Shown: positions 8,592-17,589 of the stretch, in pieces | Position numbering within the stretch: the stretch's first letter is position 1 | How the letters are laid out: each line of letters begins with the position of its first letter | NCBI GenBank assembly: GCA_046710535.1 | Contig: JBKEHH010000006.1 | Span: 1 to 64,000 of the forward strand | Length of the DNA: 64,000 bases | Reading direction: 5' to 3' | Origin: CAWVSB01 sp046710535 | GTDB lineage: Bacteria; Pseudomonadota; Gammaproteobacteria; Pseudomonadales; CAWVSB01 | Translations under genes and position numbers: made by a program | The notes under the pieces: generated by a model | Seen by the model: the letters and a program-made list of their open reading frames with translations, nothing else | Told to the model about the DNA's origin: nothing | Databases searched by the model: none

Positions 8592-9044
8592 TTAGTGCTT
8601 TTTGACTAATAAAACATTGCTTGTGATGTCGATCACTTCCACGCGATCACCAATCTCTAGCTCGATATCACATTGTATTTCCCATTCATCTACCCCTAAC
8701 ACCGGCGCAGGGAAACGGAGTCGACCTTTTTTCTCACCAATAGGCGGGGTTAGTACAATGCCAACCTCACCTTGAATATCTTGTTGGGTAATTTGTGAGT
8801 TGTCATTAAATCCGGCTCTAGGTTTAAAGTACTTAAACCAGCCAATTGCTAATAACGAGGATACAATTGCCCATAGGAAAACTTGCCACATTGGGTCAAG
8901 CCCGGGAACAATATACAAAACGATGCCCACAGCAACCGCTGCTACCCCGAACCAAACAATAAAGAAGCTGGCTAAAAAAACTTCGCTAATAATTAAAACA
9001 ACACCAAATACAATCCAGTGCCAGGGTAGAAAAGTGATTTCCAT
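8592..9044 (-). CDS. NfeD family membrane protein
   Basis: A 150-aa short NfeD protein. Two to three hydrophobic segments lie in residues about 5-70 (HWIVFGVVLIISEVFLASFF, then VAAVAVGIVLYIVPG, then VFLWAIVSSLLAIGWF). A C-terminal OB-fold-like domain of about 70 residues contains GEVGIVLTPPIGEKKGRLRF and ends GDRVEVIDITSNVLLV. Short NfeD proteins are encoded with an SPFH partner and are thought to act with it in the membrane. It is the upstream gene of the pair and so carries the promoter. Function beyond partnership is not established by the sequence. Confidence 0.88.
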   Translation of the reverse strand: MEITFLPWHWIVFGVVLIISEVFLASFFIVWFGVAAVAVGIVLYIVPGLDPMWQVFLWAIVSSLLAIGWFKYFKPRAGFNDNSQITQQDIQGEVGIVLTPPIGEKKGRLRFPAPVLGVDEWEIQCDIELEIGDRVEVIDITSNVLLVKKH

Positions 9045-9279
9045 CGCATATCTCCGATTTTTACAATCATAATAATGGAGGCAGTTATCAAGTTATCAAG
9101 AGTAACACAAGCAACTGAGCCAAAAATAATTGCCATTATCATATGTGGTCTGAGTTACAAAAGTGAGTCTCTCACTAAGGTTAATCTATCTCATAGGTAT
9201 ATTTACGCCGTTGTCTCAAACCGACGAATGTTGGAAACTGGCTTTATAATTATTCAATAACCCCATAAAGGATGTGTAT

Positions 9280-10008
9280 ATGACTTCTCAAATATATAGT
9301 CGAATAACTATAGTTGCGGCGCTGGCATTACTTTTTTCATATTCCGCTTACAGTGAAGAAAGGCTATCAACAATACGTGTTAGCGGCGAAGGAGAGATAG
9401 CGATAGCGCCTGATATTGCCATGATCAATGTTGGTGTGGTGAGAGAAGCTAAAACCGCTAGAGATGCATTGACAGTCAATAGCGAGGCTATGGCTAAAGT
9501 GCTGGCAGCCATGCAAGCTAAGGGTATTCAGGATAAAGACCTACAAACCGCTAACCTTAATATTTCACCGCGCTATTACTATCCGCCACATAAAAATGGC
9601 CAAGAGCGTAAATCGCCCAGTATTACTGGCTATACCGTTAGTAATAATTTAGCCATTCGCATTCGCGATTTAACGAGCGTGGGCGATATTCTTGATCAAG
9701 TCGTAACGCTCGGGGTTAACACTGGCGGCAATATTCAATTTGCCAACGATAATCCTAAGCAAGCGATAGTCGCCGCGCGTGAGGCGGCTGTGAAAGACGC
9801 AATAGAGAAAGCCAATACCTTAGCCAATGCTGCTGGCGTCAAACTGGGTAAGGTACTTAGTATTACAGAAAGCTCTCGTGGTGGCCGGCCAGTGCCAATG
9901 ATGAAAGCTAGATTTGCGGCTGAAGCAATGTCTGATTCAGTACCGGTTGCCGCAGGCGAAAATTCTTATTCAGTAACGGTGAATATAGAGTGGGAGATAG
10001 ATCAGTAG
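9280..10008 (+). CDS. SIMPL domain-containing (DUF541) exported protein
   Basis: A 242-aa secreted or periplasmic protein of the SIMPL (DUF541, YggE-like) family. The signal peptide covers roughly residues 1-25 (IVAALALLFSYSAYSEE). The SIMPL start ISTIRVSGEGEIAIAPD-like block follows (here STIRVSGEGEIAIAPD), then alternating KGIQDKDLQTANLNISPRYYY and a C-terminal YSVTVNIEWEI strand. Family function is unclear; YggE is linked to oxidative stress tolerance. The ATG at 9280 is chosen because AAAGGA (9267-9272) sits at proper spacing; an in-frame GTG at 9274 is too close to it. It stands alone, with a 229-base region upstream and convergent to nasA downstream. Confidence 0.88.
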   Translation: MTSQIYSRITIVAALALLFSYSAYSEERLSTIRVSGEGEIAIAPDIAMINVGVVREAKTARDALTVNSEAMAKVLAAMQAKGIQDKDLQTANLNISPRYYYPPHKNGQERKSPSITGYTVSNNLAIRIRDLTSVGDILDQVVTLGVNTGGNIQFANDNPKQAIVAAREAAVKDAIEKANTLANAAGVKLGKVLSITESSRGGRPVPMMKARFAAEAMSDSVPVAAGENSYSVTVNIEWEIDQ

Positions 10009-10020
10009 CGATAGGCTACA

Positions 10021-12670
10021 TTAAGCCGCTGCAAAGTTTTTATACTGACGTATTAGCTCATTAAGTTCAGGAATACATGAACCACAATTAGTGCCGCATT
10101 TAAGCTCATGACCAAGCGTTTTTTGGGTGCTGGCGCCATTGTTAATAGCGTTGATGATGGCGCCTTCGCTAACTTTAAAACAACTACAAATATGCCTGCT
10201 GGTGCTGCGCAGCTGGTATTCTTCTCCAGTTAACATCGACCAGTGAGTGGTACCTAATAATGACTTCTCAAATAGGCCTTTTAGCCAAGTTCTCTGTGGC
10301 AACTGGCGTTTGTCTCGGTGGCAGTAGATAGCCATTTCTAGCTGTTGATTATTATTACAAATAAAACGTTCGTCACCGATTAGCGGATTAGAAAAATGAT
10401 CATAAGCAATGGTTGTCGAGGTATTGGCAGAAATATATTGTTGCCAATTGAAATCTTCTTCAAGCGCTACGTGGTAGAGATAACCGCTGTTTTGGACCAG
10501 ACTTGAACAAGACCAATAAATAAAACTATCACAATTAATCTTACGGCGAGTCACTATGCTAGCCCATTTTGGTGCTGCCACCGCGGTTATCTCTATCGGC
10601 GTATATTTTAGTTCGGGCTGACCAGATATCGGGTCAGTAATAGGCGCAACCAAACTATCAATGCGGGCATTGCCACTGAATTGATCATTCCAGTGTATTG
10701 GCGCAAAAACCTGTTCTGTTTCAACATCGCTGTCGATATTGGCAATAACTAGTGCATTGCCATATTTGGATGAAAGTTGGATTAACTGATCTTGCTGAAT
10801 ATCTAGTTGCTTTGCCGTGGTCGGATTGAGAGAGGCAAACGGCTGGTCGCTGTGGTCTAGTAAGCGTGGCGCGCGCGCAGTTCGGGTCATGGTGTGCCAT
10901 TGATCACGCAGGCGGCCAGTATTAAGCCACAATCGATTGAGCTTGCTGTTGGGTAGCGCGGCTTTTACGCTAACAAAATTCGCTTTGCCATTGTCGGTGT
11001 TGAATATGCCATCTTCAAACAAGCGGACAACACCATTACTTGACTGATCTTTTACCGGCCATTGAATGGGCTTAAGTAAATCGTATTCTTGCTCAGACAA
11101 GTTGGCTAAACCGCTAATATCAAAAAATCGACTATCGTTGTTTTTAAAACCACTGAGTTGGGCATGTTCAATAAAAATATCTCTAGCTGTCCGGTAACAA
11201 AAGCTAGCACCAAACCCCATTTTTTTTAGCAACGCTTGCCAGTATCCACCAATCATCTTTGGCTTGCCCTGCTGCTGGTTCCAGGCTGCGTTGGCGGGAG
11301 ATGCGTCTTTCTGAATTAGTTACAGTGCCTGATTTCTCACCCCAGCCGGTAGCTGGCAGTAATATATTCGCAGTTGCTGTGGTGTCTGTTTCTTCGACGC
11401 AATCAGATACGATGACAGTGTCACAATTTTCTAACGCGGCTTTCACCTTATCGGCATTGGGCATACTGACAACGGGGTTTGTACCCATAATCCAAATGGC
11501 TTTTATTTCGCCTGTTGCTACTGCATCAAATAAATCTACCGCTTTTAATCCCGGCATCGTATTGACAGACTTGCTCTGCCAAAATTCGGATACTAGGGCT
11601 ATATTGTCAAATGAGTAGTCCATATGTGCGGCTAATATATTGGCTAGGCCGCCAACTTCACGTCCGCCCATAGCATTGGGTTGGCCAGTAATGGAAAAAG
11701 GGCCAGCGCCAATCTTGCCAATTCGGCCGGTGGCTAAATGACAGTTTATAATGGCATTACATTTATCGGTGCCGGTTGCAGACTGATTTATTCCCATTGA
11801 ATAAAAACTAATGGTGTTCGCTGTATCTGCATACCATCGATAAAATGTCACTATGTCGGCTTCACTAACGCCGGTGTTAGCTACTACGGCTTCAATAGTT
11901 AACTCAGCGGCGGCATTTAGTGCAGCGTCAAAGCCTTGGGTATGATCGCTAATATACTGATTGTCTAATTTTTTGTCACTAGCCAGATAGTTGAGTAAAC
12001 CATTAAAAATGAAGCCGTCTGATCCGGGGGCAATCGCTAAGTGTAGATCTGCGATATCACAACTAGCCGTGCGACGTGGGTCGATAACCACTATTTTCAT
12101 TTTAGGGTTTTGTTTCTTAGCCGCCACCATGCGCTGGTATAGCACTGGATGCGTCCATGCCGCGTTGGAGCCGGTTAATATCAGTAATTCACAATGATCA
12201 ATATCTTCATAACTGCAGGGCACCAGATCATTGCCAAAGGCGCGCTTGTAGGCAGCAACAGCCGATGACATACAAAGCCGTGAATTGGTGTCGACATTAG
12301 CAGTGCCAATAAAACCTTTAGCTAGTTTGTTGGCGACATAATAATCTTCAGTAAGGAGTTGGCCTGACAAGTAAAATGCGATTGCATTTGGCCCATGTTG
12401 CTCACGAATCGCTGTCAGTCTGCTTGCTACCGTGTCGATAGCGGTAGGCCAGTCGACTTCTATGCCATCAATCTGTGGTGCTAATAGGCGGCCATGATGC
12501 CCCATGGTTTCGTTTAATGCGGTGCCTTTTACGCATAGCTTGCCGAGGTTAGCGGGATGAGATTTATCACCAGTAACCGCTATTAAACGGTCGTCTTTAA
12601 GCGTCGCTTCAACGCCACAGCCTACGCCGCAATAAGGGCATGTTGTTTTTATTGTGCAGGTATTTGGCAT
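10021..12670 (-). pseudogene. nasA: Assimilatory nitrate reductase catalytic subunit, frameshifted
   Basis: This gene encodes the molybdenum enzyme that reduces nitrate to nitrite for assimilation in the cytoplasm. The first frame (12670 down to 11204) has the N-terminal 4Fe-4S ligands C11, C14, C18 and C46 and the molybdopterin domain, with motifs such as GSNAAWTHPVL and GQPNAMGGREVGG. The second frame (to 10021) carries the molybdopterin dinucleotide-binding domain and a C-terminal BFD-like 2Fe-2S domain (CSCFKVSE, then CGTNCGSC). The two frames meet at a run of eight A on the coding strand (T 11220-11227). With seven A the reading would pass from VAKK directly into MGFGASF and give one protein of about 882 aa, the family length. 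Either the gene is mutated, the base count is wrong, or slippage restores some product. The rest looks intact and under selection. Confidence 0.9.
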
Positions 12671-12676
12671 CTGGTT

Positions 12677-13024
12677 TTATAGAGTTATCTGCACATGCTC
12701 AACCACAATACTGGCGTCATAGATCGGTACCGATACACTATCGTCTTCAAGACATTGACCAGTAGTTAAGTCGAAATGTTGTTTATATAACGGTGATGCC
12801 ACCGTTATGCGGCCATCTATATCGCAAATAATGCCCCGCGATAACACATTGGCTTTACCGATCGGGTCCCAGTTGCCAATGGCATATACCTTGGGTTCCG
12901 GTTTGGTTACGTAAAATAGTGCAACTTGCTGCCCATCTATTAAAGCATTGATTCCCGAATCTACTACTAACTCCGATTGGCGGCAAACGGTGACGATAGA
13001 TAGTTTTTCTTGTGTATTATTCAT
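12677..13024 (-). CDS. nirD: Nitrite reductase (NADH) small subunit
   Basis: A 115-aa NirD, the Rieske-fold small subunit of assimilatory NADH nitrite reductase, which works with NirB to reduce nitrite to ammonium. Visible family features are VTVCRQSELVVDSGINALIDGQQVALFY, AIGNWDPIGKANVLSRGI and GRITVASPLYKQHFDLTTGQCLED. Like other NirD proteins it has the Rieske fold but not the cluster-binding C-x-H / C-x2-H pairs. It lies 11 bases after nirB and 6 bases before nasA, so the three are one transcript. Confidence 0.93.
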   Translation of the reverse strand: MNNTQEKLSIVTVCRQSELVVDSGINALIDGQQVALFYVTKPEPKVYAIGNWDPIGKANVLSRGIICDIDGRITVASPLYKQHFDLTTGQCLEDDSVSVPIYDASIVVEHVQITL

Positions 13025-13035
13025 TGGGGTATCTC

Positions 13036-15558
13036 TTAAGCGATCTTTTCAAGGGAGAGTTTTTCTTCTTCGCTAGCAGGGCGCGGCTGGCCACGTTCTT
13101 GAATAAAGACAATTTGCTCATCATCTGCATTCGAGTTTACAAATTGTTTAAAGCGTTTGAGTTTGTCTGGATCAGCAATAGTCGTTTTCCATTCGCACTG
13201 ATAGGTGCCAACAATACGGTTCATTTGCGCTTCCAATTCGTCGGCAATACCAAGAGAGTCTTCAATAACTACTTGTTTTAAATACTCTAGACCACCGTCT
13301 AAGTTGTCTAGCCACACCGATGTTCGTTGTAATCTATCGGCGGTGCGAACATAGAACATCAAAAATCGATCAATGTATTTAATCAGTGTCTCGTCGTCTA
13401 AGTCGATAGCAAATAAATCTGCATGGCGCGGTTTCATCCCGCCGTTGCCGCCGACAAATAGGTTCCAGCCTTTTTCGGTAGCGATAATGCCAAAGTCTTT
13501 AGATTGAGCTTCAGCGCATTCGCGGGTGCAGCCGGATACACCTGACTTTAGTTTGTGCGGAGAGCGCAAGCCTTTGTAGCGATTTTCCACATAGATGGCC
13601 ATGGCAACACTGTCTTGCACGCCATAGCGGCACCAAGTACTGCCAACACAAGACTTAACTGTACGCAGTGCTTTACCGTAGGCATGGCCTGTTTCAAAAC
13701 CGGCGTCAATTAACTCTTCCCATATAGCGGGTAGGTGTTGCAGTCTTGCACCAAATAAATCTATGCGCTGTCCGCCAGTAATTTTGGTATATAAATTATA
13801 TTTTTTTGCCACCTCACCTAACACAATTAGTTTGTCTGGTGTTATTTCGCCTGCTGCAATTCTAGGCACTACTGAGTAAGTGCCATTTTTTTGCATGTTG
13901 GCAAGAAAATTATCGTTAGTATCTTGCAGTGGCACATGCTTGTCATCAAGCACATAGTCGTTCCACAGTGATGCCAAAATAGAGCCTACTGCCGGCTTGC
14001 AAATTTCACAGCCTATACCCTTCCCGTGCTTAGTCACTAATTGCTCAAAACTGGTAATCTCTTCAATTTTTATAATGTTAAATAAATCTTGGCGAGTGAA
14101 ATCAAAGTGCTCACAAATAGCAGTGTTAACTTCTAAGCCGCGGGCTAGCATTTCATCGTCGACTAAGGTTTTCAGTAGGGCGCTGCAACCACCGCACCCG
14201 GTGCTGGCCGCGGTGCTAGACTTAATATCGCCTAGCGAACAAGCGCCAGCATCCATAGCGTCAATAATGTCGCCTTTACTCACGTTATGGCATGAGCAAA
14301 TAGTTGCGGTGTTAGGTAGTGCGCCAACCTCTAAAGTAGGTGCTGCGCCAGCGTTGTAAGGTAGAATTAACGTGGCAGGATCTTCAGGCAAATCAATTGC
14401 ATTGAGAAAATACTGCAATAATGTATCGTAATCAGAGCAGTCGCCAACCAATACAGCGCCCAGTAATTTTTTACCGTCGCTACTGACAATAATACGCTTG
14501 TATACTTCAATGCCCTCGTCGCTAAAGGTATAAGTGAGAGAGCCTTCTTCTTTGCCATGGGCGTCGCCAAGCGAGCCAACATCAACCCCCATTAGTTTTA
14601 GCTTAGTGCTCATGTCAGCACCTTGAAATGGTACTTTGTCATCGCTTAATTGGCTAACTGCGCATTCTGCCATGCGATAACCTGGTGCAACTAAACCAAA
14701 AATTCTACCGCCGAATAAGGCGCACTCGCCGATAGCAAAAATATCCGAATCACTGGTTTTACAATGATAATCAATTTCTATACCGCCGCGCTCGCCAACG
14801 GTTATACCGGCGTCGCGCGCTAGTTGATCACTAGGACGAATGCCTGCAGAAAATACAATCATATCGGTATCAAGGTGCGAGCCGTCAGCAAATTTCATGC
14901 TGAGGCGGGTGTCACCATCTTTCACTGGCTCAATGACTTCAGTAGCTTTGCTAGTATGTACGGTAACGCCCAGTGCCTCAATCTTGCGGCGCAACATGGC
15001 GCTGCCGCCAGCGTCTAATTGCACGCCCATCAAACCGGGAGCAAATTCAACCACATGGGTTTTAAGACCGATATTTTTAATAGCGTTAGCCGCCTCTAGC
15101 CCTAGTAAACCACCGCCAACCACAACACCAACTTTGGCTTCTTCTGATTGTGCTTGAATCATGCCCAGGTCATCAATGGTGCGATAAACTAAACACGGCT
15201 TTTGGTCATGACCTGGCACCGGAGGTACAAACGGATAAGAGCCTGTTGCTAAAACCAATTTGTCATAACTAAAGGTCCTGCCGCCTTCAGTAATAACGGT
15301 TTTATTATCTCTATCTATACGACTTATCGGGTCACCAAAATGTGCGTCAACACCAATGCTTTCATAATGTTCACGTGTTGTTAACGCCAAATCTTCTGCT
15401 GCACGACCAGAGAAAAACTCAGATAAATGAACACGATCATAGGCTGGACGGGGCTCGCCGCCTATCACGGTAATTTTGGCTGCTACTTCAGATTTAGCTA
15501 AAGTCTCTACATAGTGATGGCCTACCATGCCATTTCCAACTACAACTATATTTAACAT
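13036..15558 (-). CDS. nirB: Nitrite reductase (NADH) large subunit
   Basis: NirB reduces nitrite to ammonium with six electrons from NADH in the cytoplasm. The 840-aa protein has, in order: an FAD/NAD oxidoreductase domain (VVVGNGMVGHHYVE at the N-terminus, VVGGGLLGLEAAN near 147-159); a BFD-like 2Fe-2S domain (CSCHNVSKGDI, then GCGGC); a second Cys pair (GCEICKP); the nitrite/sulfite reductase half-domain; and the siroheme/4Fe-4S ligands (SCVGSTWCRYG, then SGCTRECAEAQ, near residues 640-690). Length is normal. It is the first enzyme gene after the nitrate transporter and precedes nirD and nasA. The context with nasA and nrt genes supports nitrite rather than sulfite as substrate. Confidence 0.96.
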   Translation of the reverse strand: MLNIVVVGNGMVGHHYVETLAKSEVAAKITVIGGEPRPAYDRVHLSEFFSGRAAEDLALTTREHYESIGVDAHFGDPISRIDRDNKTVITEGGRTFSYDKLVLATGSYPFVPPVPGHDQKPCLVYRTIDDLGMIQAQSEEAKVGVVVGGGLLGLEAANAIKNIGLKTHVVEFAPGLMGVQLDAGGSAMLRRKIEALGVTVHTSKATEVIEPVKDGDTRLSMKFADGSHLDTDMIVFSAGIRPSDQLARDAGITVGERGGIEIDYHCKTSDSDIFAIGECALFGGRIFGLVAPGYRMAECAVSQLSDDKVPFQGADMSTKLKLMGVDVGSLGDAHGKEEGSLTYTFSDEGIEVYKRIIVSSDGKKLLGAVLVGDCSDYDTLLQYFLNAIDLPEDPATLILPYNAGAAPTLEVGALPNTATICSCHNVSKGDIIDAMDAGACSLGDIKSSTAASTGCGGCSALLKTLVDDEMLARGLEVNTAICEHFDFTRQDLFNIIKIEEITSFEQLVTKHGKGIGCEICKPAVGSILASLWNDYVLDDKHVPLQDTNDNFLANMQKNGTYSVVPRIAAGEITPDKLIVLGEVAKKYNLYTKITGGQRIDLFGARLQHLPAIWEELIDAGFETGHAYGKALRTVKSCVGSTWCRYGVQDSVAMAIYVENRYKGLRSPHKLKSGVSGCTRECAEAQSKDFGIIATEKGWNLFVGGNGGMKPRHADLFAIDLDDETLIKYIDRFLMFYVRTADRLQRTSVWLDNLDGGLEYLKQVVIEDSLGIADELEAQMNRIVGTYQCEWKTTIADPDKLKRFKQFVNSNADDEQIVFIQERGQPRPASEEEKLSLEKIA

Positions 15559-15585
15559 GTTCTCTTCCCTAATCTTAATATTGTC

Positions 15586-16464
15586 TTATGCGGCTTCATT
15601 GGATGACTTTTTAACGGCGACTAGTTCAGGTTTTTTCCCGCCATCACTGGAGTCAGTTTCTGTCATTTTTTTGTCTGCTGGATTGGATTGCTTTTCGTAT
15701 AGGAACTTCAATACGCTTTGTCTGTAAGCATTAAATTTTGGGTCATCAGCAAGCTGCACGCGGTTGCGCGGGCGGGGCAAATCAATTTTTAGTATTTCGC
15801 CAATGGTAGCTGCGGGGCCGTTGGTCATCATCACAATTCGATCCGACAACAGAACTGCTTCGTCAACATCGTGAGTAATCATGATGACGGTATTATCAAG
15901 ATTTTGTTGTATCTCCATTAATGAATCTTGCAGATGGGCGCGGGTTAGTGCATCCAATGCTCCAAATGGCTCATCCATCAATAAAACTTTTGGCTGCATG
16001 GCTAGGCAGCGGGCGATACCCACCCGTTGTTTCATTCCACCAGATAGTTCGCCTGGTAATTTTTTCATGGCGTGATCCATATGCACCAAGGCAAGGTTAT
16101 GTTCTACCCACTGGCGAATTTCAGCTTTTGATTTAGTTTTTTTGAATACGCATTTAACCGCTAGTTCAACGTTTTGATAGACAGTTAGCCATGGCAGTAA
16201 AGCGTGGTTTTGAAACACAACGGCGCGATCAGGCCCCGGCTCATTGACTTCCTTACCCTCTAAAATTACACCGCCTTCGCTGGCCTCATATAGGCCGGCA
16301 ACAATATTCAGTACAGTAGACTTACCGCAGCCCGAGTGGCCAATAAGAGAAATAAACTCTCCTTTATTAATGCCTAAGTTGACATTTTGCAGCGCTCTAA
16401 ATGGCTCGTCATCTGTTGGGAATTCGATGCCCACCTGTGAAATTTCTAAGTAACAATCTTTCAT
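15586..16464 (-). CDS. nrtD: Nitrate ABC transporter ATP-binding protein
   Basis: A 292-aa ATPase of the nitrate/sulfonate/taurine ABC family, energising uptake through NrtB. The Walker A is GHSGCGKST (about residues 42-50), the signature LSGGMKQR and the Walker B VLLMDEPFGALD. The N-terminal ISQVGIEFPTDDEPFRALQNVNL is typical of NrtC/NrtD-type ATPases. The C-terminal 40 or so residues are Lys/Ser-rich and appear unstructured; there is no NrtA-like sensor fusion as in cyanobacterial NrtC. It sits between nrtB and nirB in the same operon. Confidence 0.93.
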   Translation of the reverse strand: MKDCYLEISQVGIEFPTDDEPFRALQNVNLGINKGEFISLIGHSGCGKSTVLNIVAGLYEASEGGVILEGKEVNEPGPDRAVVFQNHALLPWLTVYQNVELAVKCVFKKTKSKAEIRQWVEHNLALVHMDHAMKKLPGELSGGMKQRVGIARCLAMQPKVLLMDEPFGALDALTRAHLQDSLMEIQQNLDNTVIMITHDVDEAVLLSDRIVMMTNGPAATIGEILKIDLPRPRNRVQLADDPKFNAYRQSVLKFLYEKQSNPADKKMTETDSSDGGKKPELVAVKKSSNEAA

Positions 16465-16518
16465 AACCGTATCTCTTTAAAATATGTCGTTAGTGCGGTG
16501 TTTGTTAACGCTGTTTTG

Positions 16519-17516
16519 TTAGCGCAAGGTGGCTTGCTTGTCCCAAGAAATGCGTTTTTGAACTAGCAGCATTAAGCGGTCTAGAATAAAACCAATAATG
16601 CCGATGACTAATACTGCGACCATAATGCGACCCAATGAATTGGATGAGCCATTTTGAAATTCGTCCCAAATAAATTTCCCAAGACCGGGGTTTTGCGCCA
16701 GCATTTCAGCTGCAATCAACACCATCCAGCCAGTTGCCAGTGACAGGCGCAAACCAGTAAAAATATGGGGAATAGAAGAGGGGATGACAATAGTTTTAAC
16801 GTGGACTAAAGGCGATAGTCTTAGCACGCGGCTAACATTAATTAGGTCTCTGTCGATGCTAGATACACCGACTATAGTATTAACAACGGTCGGCCATAAA
16901 CAGCATAGAGCGACGGTAAATGCCGATGTTAAAAATGCTTTTCAAACATTGGGTCGTCGCTAACGTATAGCGCCGATACCACCATGGTAACCAGCGGCAA
17001 CCATGCTAGTGGCGATATGGGTTTAAACGTTTGAATGATAGGGTTGATACTGCGATAAGCTGCATCGCTTAGGCCACATAAAATACCTAATGGTATGGCG
17101 ATAACAGAGGCGACAAAAAATCCGAAGCCAACGGTATAAAGACTAGTAAAGATTTGATCAACAAAAGTCGCTTTGCCAGTGTAATTTCGAATTTTTACTA
17201 CTGCAGCTGGATTTGTTGCTAGTTTCTTCGCATTACGTTTTTCTTGACGATCATAAAATGCCTGCTCTTTTTCTCGCTCAGCATAGTGTTCTGCCATTAC
17301 ACCCTTAGACTGCGTCCATACTTCACTTGGTCCTGGAAACTGACCGAGAGATGTCACTATATTGGTAGCAGTAAACTGCCATAACAGCAAAAATAGCCCG
17401 ATACCTAGAGCGGGGAACAGGGCAGCGTTGACTAGTTTTTGGATAAATTGCTTAACTTGATTTTTGGTCAATACAATAGACCGTGGTTCAAACTCAGCAG
17501 TGGCAGTAGATTGCAT
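16519..17516 (-). pseudogene. nrtB: Nitrate ABC transporter permease, frameshifted
   Basis: Inner-membrane permease of the nitrate ABC transporter. The first frame (17516 down to 16929) has the N-terminal membrane segment (ALFPALGIGLFLLLWQF), a polar insertion and the start of the BPD_transp_1 domain (FVDQIFTSLYTVGFGFFVASVIAIPLG), and then stops after PMFEKHF. The second frame continues the domain exactly: it resumes as AFLTSAFTVALCCLW and contains the EAA-type loop and GWMVLIAAEMLA. Restoring one base in the AAAA run on the coding strand (T 16939-16942) joins them into a protein of about 332 aa, the family size. No other damage is visible. Either one base was lost, or the base call is wrong. 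It lies between nrtA and nrtD. Confidence 0.9.
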
Positions 17517-17541
17517 GGATATTCCTTGGTTGTTTAAAACG

Positions 17542-17563
17542 CGTCAGGCCTTGCGGCCTGACG
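17542..17563. promoter_or_regulatory. Intercistronic hairpin between nrtA and nrtB
   Basis: CGTCAGGCC pairs perfectly with GGCCTGACG around the loop TTGC, a 9-bp GC-rich stem. There is no adjacent T run on the coding strand, so it is not a standard terminator. Its position after the binding-protein gene suggests mRNA stabilisation or processing that keeps nrtA transcript more abundant than nrtB, as known for other ABC uptake operons. The role is inferred. Confidence 0.6.
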
Positions 17564-17589
17564 AGTCAAAGGTTTTCGCTATCTATGGC

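Noticed and set aside
9075..9260. 61-codon frame between NfeD and SIMPL genes
   Set aside because: No ribosome site or domain; lies in an AT-rich promoter region.
11220..11227. Programmed ribosomal frameshift in nasA
   Set aside because: nasA is not known to need recoding, no stimulatory structure was recognised, and three other genes show similar homopolymer breaks; error or mutation is simpler.
13036..15558. Assimilatory sulfite reductase
   Set aside because: The N-terminal FAD/NAD domain, 2Fe-2S BFD domains and linkage to nirD and nasA identify NirB.
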